64,000 nt of DNA from Symbiodinium microadriaticum. Lineage: Eukaryota > Sar > Dinophyceae > Suessiales > Symbiodiniaceae. Made by a program: the position numbers and the translations under genes. The notes beneath the pieces are model-generated. The model had not been told where the DNA came from and did no database searches. It saw only the letters and a program-made list of their open reading frames with translations. The stretch's first letter is position 1. Every line of letters starts with the position of its first letter. The DNA lies in assembly GCA_001939145.1 (NCBI GenBank), contig LSRX01000056.1, forward strand, positions 954,232-1,018,231. The letters run 5' to 3'. Positions 45,001-56,311 of the stretch are shown one piece after another.

Positions 45001-48000
45001 CTCGAAACCTTGACCCCTGCACCGTAAACCTATAGCATAAGCATAGTCGTGTCTTGGGGCGCCTTTTCTGTCATTCAACGCCTTAAGCGCAGAGTCCCTT
45101 AAGCTGCCTAGGCCTGGGAGCTTCGGTGCTTAGGTGTTTAGGGGGACTACCATGTCGCTAAGCTCTGCCGCAAACCATACGGGATCGTTTCAGTTTCGGG
45201 TTTAGGGCTTAGTGTTGGATGTGTGGAAACCTGGGAATTCTAATTCTATTTTCGTGAACAGCCTTATAAACTTCGAGCACACCTACAGTCGAGTCTACCA
45301 GAGTAGATTTTTTCACCGAGGCTATGCCTGAAAGGCCCAAACCCCGAACACCCCCGGTCCGCTAGCAAAAGCAGCAGTAACAGAGAAAGCAGACGAAGCC
45401 CCTGAACTCTAAGTTTAAGGCATCTTGAAGCCAAAACCCACATAAACCCTAAAGCCCCTGGCCATCGAACCCAGAAGTCCCCCTAATGCCCACACTTTTC
45501 AGCGCACCCAGGCCGTGCCTGCAGCCTACGACACGTCCATGTCCCCAGAAGCCTCGATCCCCACACCGGAAAACCTTGAAACCGCCAGAAGCTCTGAACA
45601 CAGCTCGAACAAAAAGGCTCCTAGGCCCTTCAAAACTTAAAGCCCTAAACCCCAATACCCTTAAAGCCTTAAAGCCTTAAAGCGCTCCACTCAAGCTCTC
45701 AACCCTAAACCCCTAAACCCTAAACCTCTAAACCCTAAACCCTACACCTTAAACCCTAAACTCCCAACCTCGTGGAGGTCGGGGCCATGACCTGCAAGCC
45801 GGGCTCCGCCAGCTTTCCCTTCTTCGGGGTCGAGCCCGCGATCTTGGATGAGAACGGCAAGGCGCGGCTTTGGGAAGACGTAGGGTTTCGGGTTTAAGGT
45901 TTATAAGGGTTTAGGGTTATAACGTTTAGGGCTTAAGGTTATGAGGGTTAAGGGTTTAAGGTTTAGGGTTTATGGGTTTATAAGGGCTTAAGGTTTAAGG
46001 TTTAGGGGGGTTTAGGCTCGAAAAGAAAGCCCAACATCTTGAACCCTATAACCCAGCAAAAAATGCCCCTGAACAGGCCTGAGAAGCCTAAAATACATAA
46101 GCAAAGTGGCAGATGAGAAGACTTCCCCGAACACTCTACAACAATAAAGAACCATCCACCAGACCCTGGACACTAGAAAAGCAGCAGGTGCACCGCTGAA
46201 CCTTACCAGCACATGTCAAATCCTGGAAGAAACAGAAACAAACAGCAACGCTCCACCGTAAAATCATCTAAGACCTCATCAAAAAACCCAAAAAGCTTGA
46301 AAAGCGTTAAACCTTAAACCCTAAAGGCCTTATAAGGCCTATCCCTAAACCCGCACGCCCTAAACCAAAATTTCCTTCATGTCTAAGCCCTCTCGAAGGA
46401 GTTGGAGGGAGAGTGCAGCGGCCGATTGGTGCTCAAAAGGCCGCCTCCCTCCATGATGCGCCGCTTGACAAGAAGAGGGGAGGTGGGGGAGGAGGGGGGG
46501 CTTGGGGCTTCCTTTCTTGTGATGCTTTGTAGGGCTTTCTTGTAAGATGGCTTGCAGTGAAAACGGGGCTCATGGGGTTTAGGGGGTTTAAGGTTTAAGA
46601 GGTTTAGGGCTTCAAGGGGTTAAGGTTTAGGGTTGAAGCTCCTTCCGTTGTTCTGTTAGAGGTGGGGGAGGTTCGTTGCCAGCTACGATAAGCTAGGCGT
46701 TCCTGCAGTGCCATGGGCCGCCACCTCGAAAGTTGGCCATCGATCGACAAACTAGGGTTCAGGGTTTAGGTTTTAGGGTCAAACTAGACAGGATTGAAAC
46801 TCATCTGAGTACATCGTCGTAAGGTGCCTAGAGCCTGGGAAGTGAACCGGCGCACGAATGCCTGAATGCAGACCATGCCTCAGCAGCGACAAGCACCACC
46901 AAGAGACCGAATTTGTACAAACAAGCTTAAACTAAACCCTAAACCCGACTTAAACCCAAATCCCCAAGCCGCGCCTCTCAGGCACGGTCTATGGGGACCA
47001 CCAGCGCTTTGAGGAGACATATTTCTCGCAGTTTAATGGCTGCTACTTCACCGGGGACGGCTGCAAGCGCGACAAGGCCGGGGCAAGGAAGTAGGTGTTT
47101 GGGGCTTCGGGCTTCGAGGCCTTCTTCGCTCTAGACATGGTAGGGCTTTGGGAGAAGATCCGTTTTGGTGCTTCGGGTTCGTGTGTGTGTGTGTGTGGGC
47201 CTTAAACACTGCCTTTGGGGCTGGGCAGGCCCGACTGGCGTTGTTATGTGTCTCTTCGAGTCGAGCGCCTTCCGGGGGCGGTTGGAAATGTCACTGAGCC
47301 CCCTTGAAACGGGACGTGCTGCAAGATAAACACCCCAAAACCCTAAACCCTAAACCCTAAACCCCAAAGACCCCAAAACCCTATAAACCCTGTCTATCAA
47401 TAAGGCCGAGGGCTCTGCGTGTCGCTGCCTGCCCTAGCTTTTCACGAGGATGGCTTCTACTGGCTCACCGGGCGCATGGACGATGTGATCAACGCTCCCT
47501 TGGCACAATTCAGGCTGAGGGGGTTCTTTAGGGGTTTAGGGCATTGAAGTTTGGGGAGGTGTAGTGTTTTGGGGTTTCGGGAGGTGTAGGGCTTCAGGTT
47601 TAAGGGGTGGGAGGGTTTGGGTTTTCGGGGCTGAGTAGTCAACGCTTGGTGTAGGCTCTAATATAATAGGAATCAGAGAATACCTCGATCAGGGTTCTGG
47701 GATCAGGGGGATGGGGTTTAGCTTGTAAGATGGCAAGAGAGGGGCGTGCTTTTCTGTAGGGTGCCCCAATGCCTAAAGTATTTGTAGCATAGAGCACCCC
47801 GCCACCCTGGTCTAAATGCTTCAGGCCACTGTTTTTTTACAGGGTATGTAATAATGAGGTTTAGGGGTTAGGGGTTTACATGCCTGGCCTTGAATCCGCT
47901 TAACAGAGATGCTAGGATGCAGGGCTATAGAGTCTAGAAGAGTGTGTTTTGTCATTATCGGGATGTCTCTCTGTCATTCGACAAGTTTCTTGCCTGATGA

Positions 48001-51000
48001 AACCGTGCAAACGTTAAATCCCAGGCTCAGATCAAGCCTGCTAACCCCTAATCCTTAAACCCTTCGAGTACTTAATCCCTCAACACTCGAACCTCGAAAC
48101 CTCCAAACCCCAATTCCTAGACCCCTAAAGCCACAAACCCCATGTGCACCCTACCGCAACCTACCAAATCCCACCTTTTTTTGTAGATTCTTATTTATAC
48201 ACCCTAATATGGGATTTACAGGGATCCTGCAACAGAGTAGGTTCTGGTGGCTTCAGGTAAGCCCTAAGCCCCAAACCCTAAAGCCTAAACCCTAATAAAC
48301 CCCTAAACCCTAAAGCCCCAAACCCTAAACCCTTAGCCCTAAGCCCCAAACCCTCAACCCTAAGCCCCAAGCCCCAAACCCTAAACCTCAAACTCCCCCC
48401 CAGGTCTCGGGTCACCGAATCGGCACTGCGGAGGTTGAGTCAGCCCTGGTCGCACATTCGAAGGTGGGCTTTTCAGGGCCCCTGGGGGGATTGGCTGTTA
48501 GGGCTTCAAGGTTTTAGGGTTTAGGGTGTTGGGGTTTTGGGGTGTAGGGTTACGGGTTTAGTGTTTGAGGGTATTCGGCTTTAGGATTCATTTCACTGTC
48601 CCTTCAAGGCAGAGTTTGCGGTTTAGGGAGTAGCCCTACTTAGAACAGAGTTTCATAGGGTTGGTTATGTCCTAGTAGGTTTTCTTTGTATATCACAAGG
48701 TTAGCGGTTTTGGGATTTGGGAGTGTCCCTGATTGGAACAAAGTTTCACGGGGTTGTAAACAGGGGGCTTTTGATGATTGGAATGCATGGTAACATGCAC
48801 TAATTATCTATATCTGCAGTAGAGGCAGTCTATGGCGATGTTAGTACTACACCGTAGTACGGCTGCAGGTGTTTTGGTTCAGGGATGCGGATTTCAGTTT
48901 CAGAGGTTGGGGTGTCTGGAGCATTTTGGTGAGTTGCGAAGAGTTTTTTATTTTAATTTTCTGGGGTCTTGATCGTTTTGCGGCTTCAGGCTTTCAATCG
49001 GCTGTTCAGGGTTTGAAGGCTTTGAGGGGCTTTTGGTTTAAGATAGAGCTGGGGGCTCGGATTATTTTTGTTGCAGGCTTGGGGCTTGGCTTAGCAGCTT
49101 CTGCTCATGGAAGTTGGGCTTTAGGATACAGAGGTGTTGGTGGGGGCTTTAGGATTTGGTTTTCGGCGGTGGTTTTGTGACATCCCGAGCATCCATGGCA
49201 ATCCATTCCGACAGAAGACATGACATTTTTTGGCATCGTGAGCATCTGCTGTCCCAAGTTGCACCGCAAATGCCAAGACCGGCGAGACTCATGAGAATCA
49301 GCAACCATGCGCCATGCAGCCACCGTAAGGCCGACTGCCAGCGAGCATCATGAGCATCAGCCGCCATGCACTCCACGGGAAGACACGAAATCCGCCCTTA
49401 CATGCTCCAGCATCTCCAGCCGAAGGCCAGCAAGCATTGCAAGCATCAGGCGCCATGTACTCCAGAACTCCAGAACAAGCCCAAGGTTCTCGAGCATCAT
49501 GCGCATCAGCTGCCACAGGTTCCACCGCAAGCCGCAAGGCCGGCCAGCATCAGCAGCATCATGAGCGTCCGCTGCGCCCTCGACCCTGGCAGTGATGTTG
49601 CCACAGGTTGCCAGCATCACGAGGTTCAGCCGCGTGTTACCACAAAGCCCCAACCCAGCACTCATTCTGCCACAGCGAAGGTTCTCGAGCATCATTGGCA
49701 TCAGCTGCCACTCGTTCCACCAAAAGCCCGAAGGCCGGCAAGCATCACGGGCATCAGCCGCCACTCATTCCACCAGAAGCGGCAAGACTACGAGCATCAT
49801 CAGCATCGGCAGTCTACCGAGTTCTCAAGCATCACGTGCAGCAGGCGCAGCACGGTCCAGCACAAGCCCGCAGGCCGGCAAGCATCACGAGCATCAGCTC
49901 ACAGACGTTCCGCCAGAAGCCACCAGATTGACAAGCATCACGAGCATCCGCTCTCGCGCGTTTGGCCACAAGTCTCCCAGGCTTGCAAATCATCGCGAGG
50001 TTCGGCTGCCACAACTCCAAGCCATGAGGTTGTCTAGCATCACGAGCCATAAATGCTTCCATGGGCCACAGGATTCTCCAGCCTCACGAGTAGTCGTGAG
50101 CGGCTGGAATTTCGTAAGATGAAGTCATTCACAACGTTGTAGAAAAAGGATGCGTGACTTTGTTTTGGACTTGGTGGTTTGTTGCTATATATAGCTCTGA
50201 ATAAACTTCCCACTCGTCCTGAACCTCTAGGTCCCAAACAAGCTCTCAGCATTTGTATTCTGCCTGCCGACGAAAAATCTCGAGGTGGCGGAAGCTGCGG
50301 TGGTCGGCTTCCCCCACGAAATCAAGGCAGCTCGGGTTGTACACCACAGGTTAATTTAATGGTGCTAGTGGTGTACAGCTGCGCTCGCATTCATTCGCGA
50401 CAGAAGATTCGCGACATTCGCGAAAGTCATCTTTTCAACATCACGCAAATCGTGTACCCCGTAACGGAGAATGCCTTTTTGTCAAAGGATGGCCTCAGTC
50501 ATTTGTGTATAAGATTGGTTTTCTGATGCTCACACTCACGTCCTGTCCTGAGTGCTAAACCAGAGCATTCCAGAGACCAGAGGTTTTGTGATCAGTTTAG
50601 CGAAGGTTCGTTCTCGCTTGAACACGCCGGGGCCAGCTGTAAGTGTGTTCCGCAGTACTTGACGGTCGGGTTTGAGACGAGCCGAACATGAAATCACAAG
50701 AACCGGAATCCTTATCAAGGTCCTGCTTTGCGACTATCATACCTCGGACAATGAAGTCAAACGGGGGTTCAGGGTTAAGATGCTTTCCCTGTGCCAACGA
50801 GCTTCGAAGTTGAGCATAACGTCGACCTACAGCCGAAGCCGAAAGCAGATTTCTGAAGCGCTTATACTGTAGCCTAGGCCAGTTTGGGGTTTACGGCTCC
50901 GTGAGCTCGGCTCTGAAACCTTTCATGCAGGTTCGTGACCGTGAGGGTTGCGGCTTCTTGGAACATGTGGTCTTTGGGGCGTCAGGGCTCTCTGGTTGTG

Positions 51001-54000
51001 GCCTTCTTTGATGGGGGAGCGACGGGTGGTGTATGGGTCTGGCGGACGACTGAGTTTTTGCAGGTCTTTCAGCCATACTCTGGGGGTCTGAATAATCAGA
51101 GATTGTCTTTTTTTAAATAGTATCCCCTTACTTGTCGCAGCTGTAGACGATAATATACTCCAATACTCTAGTCTAGGTGAAATTGCTTCTGTTGAGTCAC
51201 CAACAGTTCGCTTGAAGAAGCAGGTCCCACTGCGCATCGTAGCCTAGACCCTGCGCCCTCAAAGCCCTTAGCCCTAAGAGCCTGCTGGCTTCTTTCGGCC
51301 TGCAGCACCAGGCCGAATGTCCCAAAATCTAAAAGTCCTTTGAACCCTACTTAAACCCCTGAACCCGTAACCCTTGTGGAAACCATATAGAACACTGAAA
51401 GCCCCAATGCCCCTTGTAGAGCCCTGATTCCCGTAAACCATCGTAAACCCTAAAGCCTTAAAGCCTAACCCTTTGAAGTAACCCCCTTTGCCCCTGAACT
51501 CTAAACCCGAAACCCCTAAAGCCCTATAATCCCTAAACCCCCTAAACCCTAAAGCCCTAAAGCCCTATAATCCCTGAACTTTTAAACCCTAAACCCCTAA
51601 ACCCGTGAAGCCCGGAACCCGGAACCCCAGATCTGCAACAGGGCGAGGGCATCTGGTGCTACGTGACCCTGAACGAGGGTGAGGCCTACGAGGACCCGGG
51701 GAATTCTTGGGCTTTCGACGTTCAGGGGTCTTCACCCTAAACCCTAAACCCCAAGCCCTAAAAACCCCTAAAAACCCTAAAGACCCTAAACCCCAAATCT
51801 TATATAAATGATTAGAGTTCGAAGGGCCCGCAGGCTAGAACCTCGTGTTTAGGATTCTGGGTTTTAGGGCTTTGGGGTTTAAGGTTCCGGTTTTGGGGGG
51901 TTGTTGAAATTCAGGTGCGCGCCTTTTTGAGAAGGATTCCATGCGTCTCATCCTGTCTTGCATTATGCTGTTGTGTGATCGTCCCTCAAACCCTAAACCC
52001 CCAAAGGAGCTAAACGCCCCAAGCCCTTCAACGATCCTGCCTAAACCCTGAGCACTATACAGACTATAGACCATAGACCTAAACCCTACAAGCCATGAGC
52101 ACTAAACTCCAAGCTTTCCATGATTTTTTCGTCACAATCTCCCATCGTCGCTATATACTGACATTAGAGTAAGTAACCTCATAAGGGCCCCCAAATGTGA
52201 TAGCAGATTTCCCCGACTGCGAATTTCGAAACCCTAAGCCCAAGTAAATTCCATAAGAGCCCGAAGTGCCAAACTCACTTCCATTTAAGAAGGCCCTCCC
52301 CCCCCATGCTAAAACCCTATCGAACCGTTGCCAAACGCCAAGCCTTTCAATCCTCATGGTAACCCCCCCCTATAGTTATCCATTGTCTAGCTATCGAGAT
52401 CTCCGTGCTAACGGCCGACGAGGACAGTTTGAAAGCTGATCTCAAGAAGCAGGCAGGGCACCGGGAGCATACCTCAAATGCAGGGTTTGAAACGCAGTAG
52501 CTTGAAGCAGGGTTGAACTTCGGGTCCAGCTCATTATCTGAAGCTTCATAACCCGTTAGCACAAGGCTTGTGAGGTTTTGGCCTTTCGGGTTCGATGAGT
52601 TCTTCTTTGGTCGAAGGTGTCTTAATCTCTTCGTAGAAACTAAGTCGCATTGCTTTTCGGGTAACCCAAAGCTTCCACCTTCATCACAGGTTATTGGTGT
52701 CGAGGGTACCTAGGGTTCAAGGGGCGTTCGGAAGTTTCTGCTATTCCAGATTCCTTGCACGCTCTGGTCTACAACAACGGTTGAACGGTCTTTGTAGGGT
52801 TCATGTTTTGGTTTGACAGGGTTTTAGGGTTCTTGGGCCGGGCAGGGAGGGGTACCTATTAGAACTGCTAGAGATTTCCTCCAAGGATAACGTCCCCGTC
52901 ATGAAAGAGGCGCATAGGAAGAAAAGGCGCACGCTTAAGAGCCGTTTGGGTTTAAGGCTTAACATTTGGGAACCTATAGCTGTGGAAGAACACACAGAAG
53001 CATACATGCATGTCTTTTTCCTTATCATGAGCTTTATGCTACATCTTCAGATTTGAGACTAGGGACCTTGGCTGACGGCTCCAGAGAGGGAGTTGAACTA
53101 GCCTAGCATCTTTTCAGTCTCGGGGTACCCGTTTTTAAGGGGCCGTGATGCCAGGTTTCGCAAAATTTCGCGCAGACCTGAACCCTTAAAATCCAAAGCC
53201 CGGGCCCAGGCCCCTAAAACCCTCTGAAAACCCTGGAGCCCTAAACTTTGCAACCCTTAAACCCCGAAACCGTGAGCCCTCAACCCCTGAAAACCTCAAG
53301 CCCTAAACTCCACACCCTAAACCCTAAACTCTACACCCTAAACCAGAAACACTCCCCCCTCAACCCTAACCCTAAACTCTACACCCTAAGCCCTCAACAT
53401 TCCCAGGTGCGGGAGGTCATTGGAGCTTTTGCCATGCCTGACGAGATCCATTGGGCCCCAGGCCTGCCAAAGACGCGGTCCGGCAAGATCATGCCGCCTG
53501 GCAGAGTATAGCGGGCACAGAGTCCCTTTCTAAAAGGGTGGCTGTACTAGAAAACGGGACTCTAAAAAGACAACTACCCATATGTGCATGTGTATGCATA
53601 GATGTCGATCCGTCTGTTTGTCCGCCCTCCCGCCCCCCCGTCTACATGAATGTACGCATGCATGCATTCAGGCGGCAGAGTGTTCGAGCCAGTTCTTGTT
53701 GTGGTGAATTTCAAGAGGTTTTTACCAGATTTGAGTAGCATTTCGTCTAGGAGGAGCATACGTAGGATCCGAAAGAAGTCAAGGGTTTAGGCTTTCGGTT
53801 TTCGGATTTACTCAAATTGAGCATGAGTTTCGGGAGCAGTTGCACGGGATTGTCGGCTCTGCGGTATGAGAACTGCAAAGACTCTCGTGCAATACGTGTT
53901 TGCCCGGCGAGTGCCGCCAAGCCGTAAAGACAAACCGCAGACCGCAGGCTATAGTTTCCCAAAGGCAGAGTTTTGTTTCTCTTCGCTGTGGAAGGAACCG

Positions 54001-55289
54001 GCAGTAATTAGTTGCCGTGCAATAGTACTGCTGGCGACTGGTGGTGGTAGGAGGAGGAGCAGGAGCAGGAGGAGGAGATGCATGTGAAGAAGAGGTCTGG
54101 GCCACATTGTCCATCATCACAGTTTCAGGCCATAAAGATCCATTTGCATCAGGATCGTGAGATAGATCCTAGACAGGACAGAACAGACAGGAGTCACAAG
54201 GATACGAAGACGAACCCTGAACTCAACCCTGAACTCAATTTTAAACCAAAAACCCGAAACCAAAATCCCTAAACCCCAAAACCTAAACCACAATCCCTAA
54301 ACTCCTAAACCCTAAACCCGAACAAGGACCCAAAGCCTGAAGCCTTGAACCCTCAACCCATCCACAACCTCACCTTCCCAACACTTGTCGAAGCCCTCCG
54401 GCCCTGGCCTGAAAGAGCCGCTCATAACCTATAGAACCCTATGATGGGTTAAGGAAGTTAGGGTATCCTAAACCCCAAACCTATAAAGCCCCAAGCCGTA
54501 ACCCCCTAAACCCTAAACCCTAAGGTTAGGCTTTTTGATGTTTGTTTTTAAGAAATCATCCCCCTGGCCATTCCCAGGCGAAGAGTCCTTCGGAAGCTCG
54601 CGCTGCCGGACTACGAGACACAGGCCGGGAGAGGTCTTTGCTTAGAGTGGTTTTATGGGTTGAGGGTTTAGGGTTTAGGTTGAGGGTTTAGGGTTTAGGT
54701 TGAGGGTTTAGGGTTTAGAGTTTAGAGTGGGTTGAAAGGTGCTAGAGGGGTGTGTGGTGCTACAGATGTTTAAGCTGCCCTTTGACGATGTTGTTCAGCG
54801 CTTTGTCTGGAAAACACTGTGACATCTGAAAGCCAAGGGACGATGTTGAACACACCCACACACAAAAGATAAGAAACAGGAATCAAGCTTCGCAAAACAA
54901 ATCAAGCATTAGTGGTTCAGGGTTTAGGGTGAAGGGTATATTCTTACGAGGCAAAGAGTACATGGCATGCGTGCGGGTCATGTCTCAAAAAGCGCGAGTC
55001 AGACTGATACGTGTCTTCCAAAGCAATCGCAACCCCTGATGAGATTCCACCCAAGGTCCGGAGACATCCTGCGTAGGCTCAACTTCCTAAACCAACTTCA
55101 TACCATTTGTGGGTGCGCAACGTAGTGTGTTTTTTCCAACCCTGGCAAGCCTACAGAAGCTACCTGATTCCTCAGCCCACCCTCTTTGAGGACCTTGGGG
55201 ACACCTCCACCCTCGCAGATCCCTCCGTCGTGGATGTGCTCAAGTCCTACCATCCAAGGAAAGCTGCGGCAGGGTATTCCGGCAAGTAG
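39095..55289 (+). CDS. ACS: acetyl-CoA synthetase (AMP-forming), 19 exons, complete
   Basis: Ligates acetate, ATP and CoA into acetyl-CoA through acetyl-adenylate (ANL superfamily). Exons: 39095-39214, 39331-39729, 39845-40260, 40370-40481, 41061-41129, 41294-41422, 43463-43518, 44376-44418, 45778-45861, 46399-46459, 46982-47076, 47449-47493, 48404-48463, 50285-50326, 51642-51692, 52423-52452, 53407-53492, 54578-54623, 55191-55289. They join in frame without a stop into 680 residues, near the family norm (about 650-700). Visible motifs: N-terminal [11 protein letters not shown] (27-37), P-loop [11 protein letters not shown] (285-295), DTYWQTETG (433-441), YWLTGRMDD (532-540), [12 protein letters not shown] (545-556) and PKTRSGKI (625-632), with the adenylation lysine at 631. 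Junctions were placed by family alignment from memory plus frame and AG|G. Donors are GC in 13 introns, GT in introns 2, 3 and 13, GA in 1 and 15. No clear targeting peptide, so probably cytosolic. Odd: Tyr435 where the family has the first Trp of DTWWQTE, and a 30-nt exon 16. The start ATG could be preceded by a missed exon. Confidence 0.95.
40833..40924. mobile_element. family C inverted-repeat element inside ACS intron 4
   Basis: Begins GTTCTCCAAATTGGGGTCCC, contains TACGGCACCCTTATAAAAAG and ends GGGACCCTAATTTATAT. About 92 bp, like the copy at 30987. No coding capacity. Confidence 0.62.
41700..43260. repeat. simple-repeat desert in ACS intron 6
   Basis: TGCA/CATG-rich sequence at 41700-42300, then TGAA/TGAC tetranucleotides, a GGAAT pentamer run (42565-42610), and ATGG/ATGAA tetranucleotides to 43215. 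The 100-170 codon frames on either strand are repeat translations (Ile-His-Pro-Ser, Met-Asp-Gly-Trp). Exon 7 follows at 43463. Confidence 0.85.
44463..44768. repeat. duplicated TTTAGGG block in ACS intron 8
   Basis: Two almost identical 70-85 bp strings of TTTAGGG/TTCAGGG ending TTCAGGGCGG (about 44500-44586 and 44686-44768) flank about 100 bp of unique sequence. That segment carries the inverted pair TTTTATAGT/ACTATAAAA and the palindrome GTTCCTTAAAGGAAC. A single N sits at the left junction (44587). Confidence 0.7.
48159..48252. mobile_element. family E inverted-repeat element in ACS intron 12
   Basis: AACCTACCAAATCCCACCTT at the left, TATGGGATTTACAGGGATCC and AGTAGGTTCTGGTGG at the right. 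A shorter relative with the same right part (TATGGGATTTATAGGGGTCC, AGTAGGTTCTGGTGG) lies at 4372-4434. Possibly a third at 17990-18035. Confidence 0.5.
49183..50100. repeat. degenerate roughly 53-bp minisatellite in ACS intron 13
   Basis: About 17 diverged units, typically AGCATCACGAGCATCAGC, a CCAC..TTCCACC core, then GAAGCC..AAGGCCGGCA. The spacing of the AGCATCA word is mostly 50-60 bp. Open frames on both strands here reflect the repeat and not genes. Confidence 0.75.
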
Positions 55290-55709
55290 GGACAGCAGAG
55301 CGGCCTGAACAGAAGCGCATGAATATCAGGATCCTCTCTTCGTGGTATCAGGACCCCGGTACAAGGCAGCTTGCTCGAAAGGGATCCTGATGTTTGAGTG
55401 AAATTCTGTGAAATTATTGGGCCTCGAAAGCAGCCGACACACAAGCTTGTCATCGTCTCACCCGTTTTTGATGTTCTGCGGATTCTATCCAGATATAAAA
55501 CACAGAAAGCTTAAGGCGCGATCGGTGCCAAAAATCTCGTGAGGCTTCTTAGGATGAGACTGCATCTTGATTTCGGTTTTGGGGCAAAGTATATTGCAAT
55601 AATATAGGGAACATAACGGAATAGCACCACTAAGTCTTCAGATACATGAGTGCCCAGATTCAGGGTTTCGGCTCAATGGGATTGATGGTTCAAGGCTAGC
55701 TAGCTAGGC

Positions 55710-55750
55710 TGATAGATAGATAGATAGATAGATAGATAGACAGATAGATA
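55710..55750. repeat. GATA tetranucleotide microsatellite
   Basis: About ten GATA units in the region 3' of ACS. A shorter GATA tract lies at 9409-9436. Confidence 0.9.
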
Positions 55751-55984
55751 GCAGTTTGGTAGATCGCCCTATGCACACCAAATTTTGCAGAGCTTCCGGA
55801 CCGAGAAGACTAGGCCCTGCATTCATATTGAATTCGGAAGACAGCCTCTTGTAAATGTTCACGCAGCAACGCATCAGTAATACGATACCACTCTCATGAG
55901 CAAACCCCCAATCCTTGCCCTAAAACGCAAGCCCTAAAGACCCCTAAGCCATAGAACAATGCAGAATCATGCCTTATGTTGAAG

Positions 55985-56017
55985 TCCTTGGAGGGTCGTT
56001 CAAGATTCGAACCAGGA
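55985..56017 (+). CDS. candidate exon downstream of ACS
   Basis: TGTTGAAG opens SLEGRSRFEPG to a GC donor (gcccgg). An AG|G acceptor at 55993 gives the shorter GRSRFEPG. C-rich repeats precede it, G-rich repeats follow at 56032. Confidence 0.45.
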
Positions 56018-56156
56018 GCCCGGACACTTTTTTAGGGTTTAGGGTTTTGGGTTCTGATTTTCAAAACCCCCGAAAACCTAAACCCTAAAACCCTAAACCC
56101 TACATGCAAACCCTACAGCCTCCCTCAGCCAAACTATCTGTGGGGCGGTGGCTGAG

Positions 56157-56213
56157 GTACATAGATGGACCCACTGTGGCGGCAGGGTGCCTAGAGGACC
56201 ACGGGTTCTTAGG
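56157..56213 (+). CDS. candidate exon before an element-derived intron
   Basis: GGCTGAG|G opens YIDGPTVAAGCLEDHGFL to a GT donor (gtttac) at 56214. It leaves two bases that form a glycine codon with the exon at 56312, reading LEDHGFLGALKLHEACW across the junction. The separating 98 bp is almost entirely a 92-bp inverted-repeat element. Confidence 0.56.
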
Positions 56214-56217
56214 GTTT

Positions 56218-56309
56218 ACCCATAGGCCCCTAAGTAGTTCCTTTTTATGGTTTATATCTAGAATGCTATAAGGTAATGCCAAAAAGGAACGACTTAGGGG
56301 CCTATGGGT
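56218..56309. mobile_element. family A inverted-repeat element, copy A4, forming an intron
   Basis: Ends ACCCATAGGCCCCTAAGTAG and CGACTTAGGGGCCTATGGGT; same orientation as A1. A GT donor four bases before it (56214) and an AG acceptor two bases after it (56310-56311) join two protein-like frames in phase. The element is thus essentially the whole 98-bp intron, as in introner elements. Confidence 0.72.
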
Positions 56310-56311
56310 AG

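Noticed and set aside
49366..50122. 223- and 176-codon frames in ACS intron 13
   Set aside because: They follow the 53-bp minisatellite and have no splice support; several frames on both strands are open.
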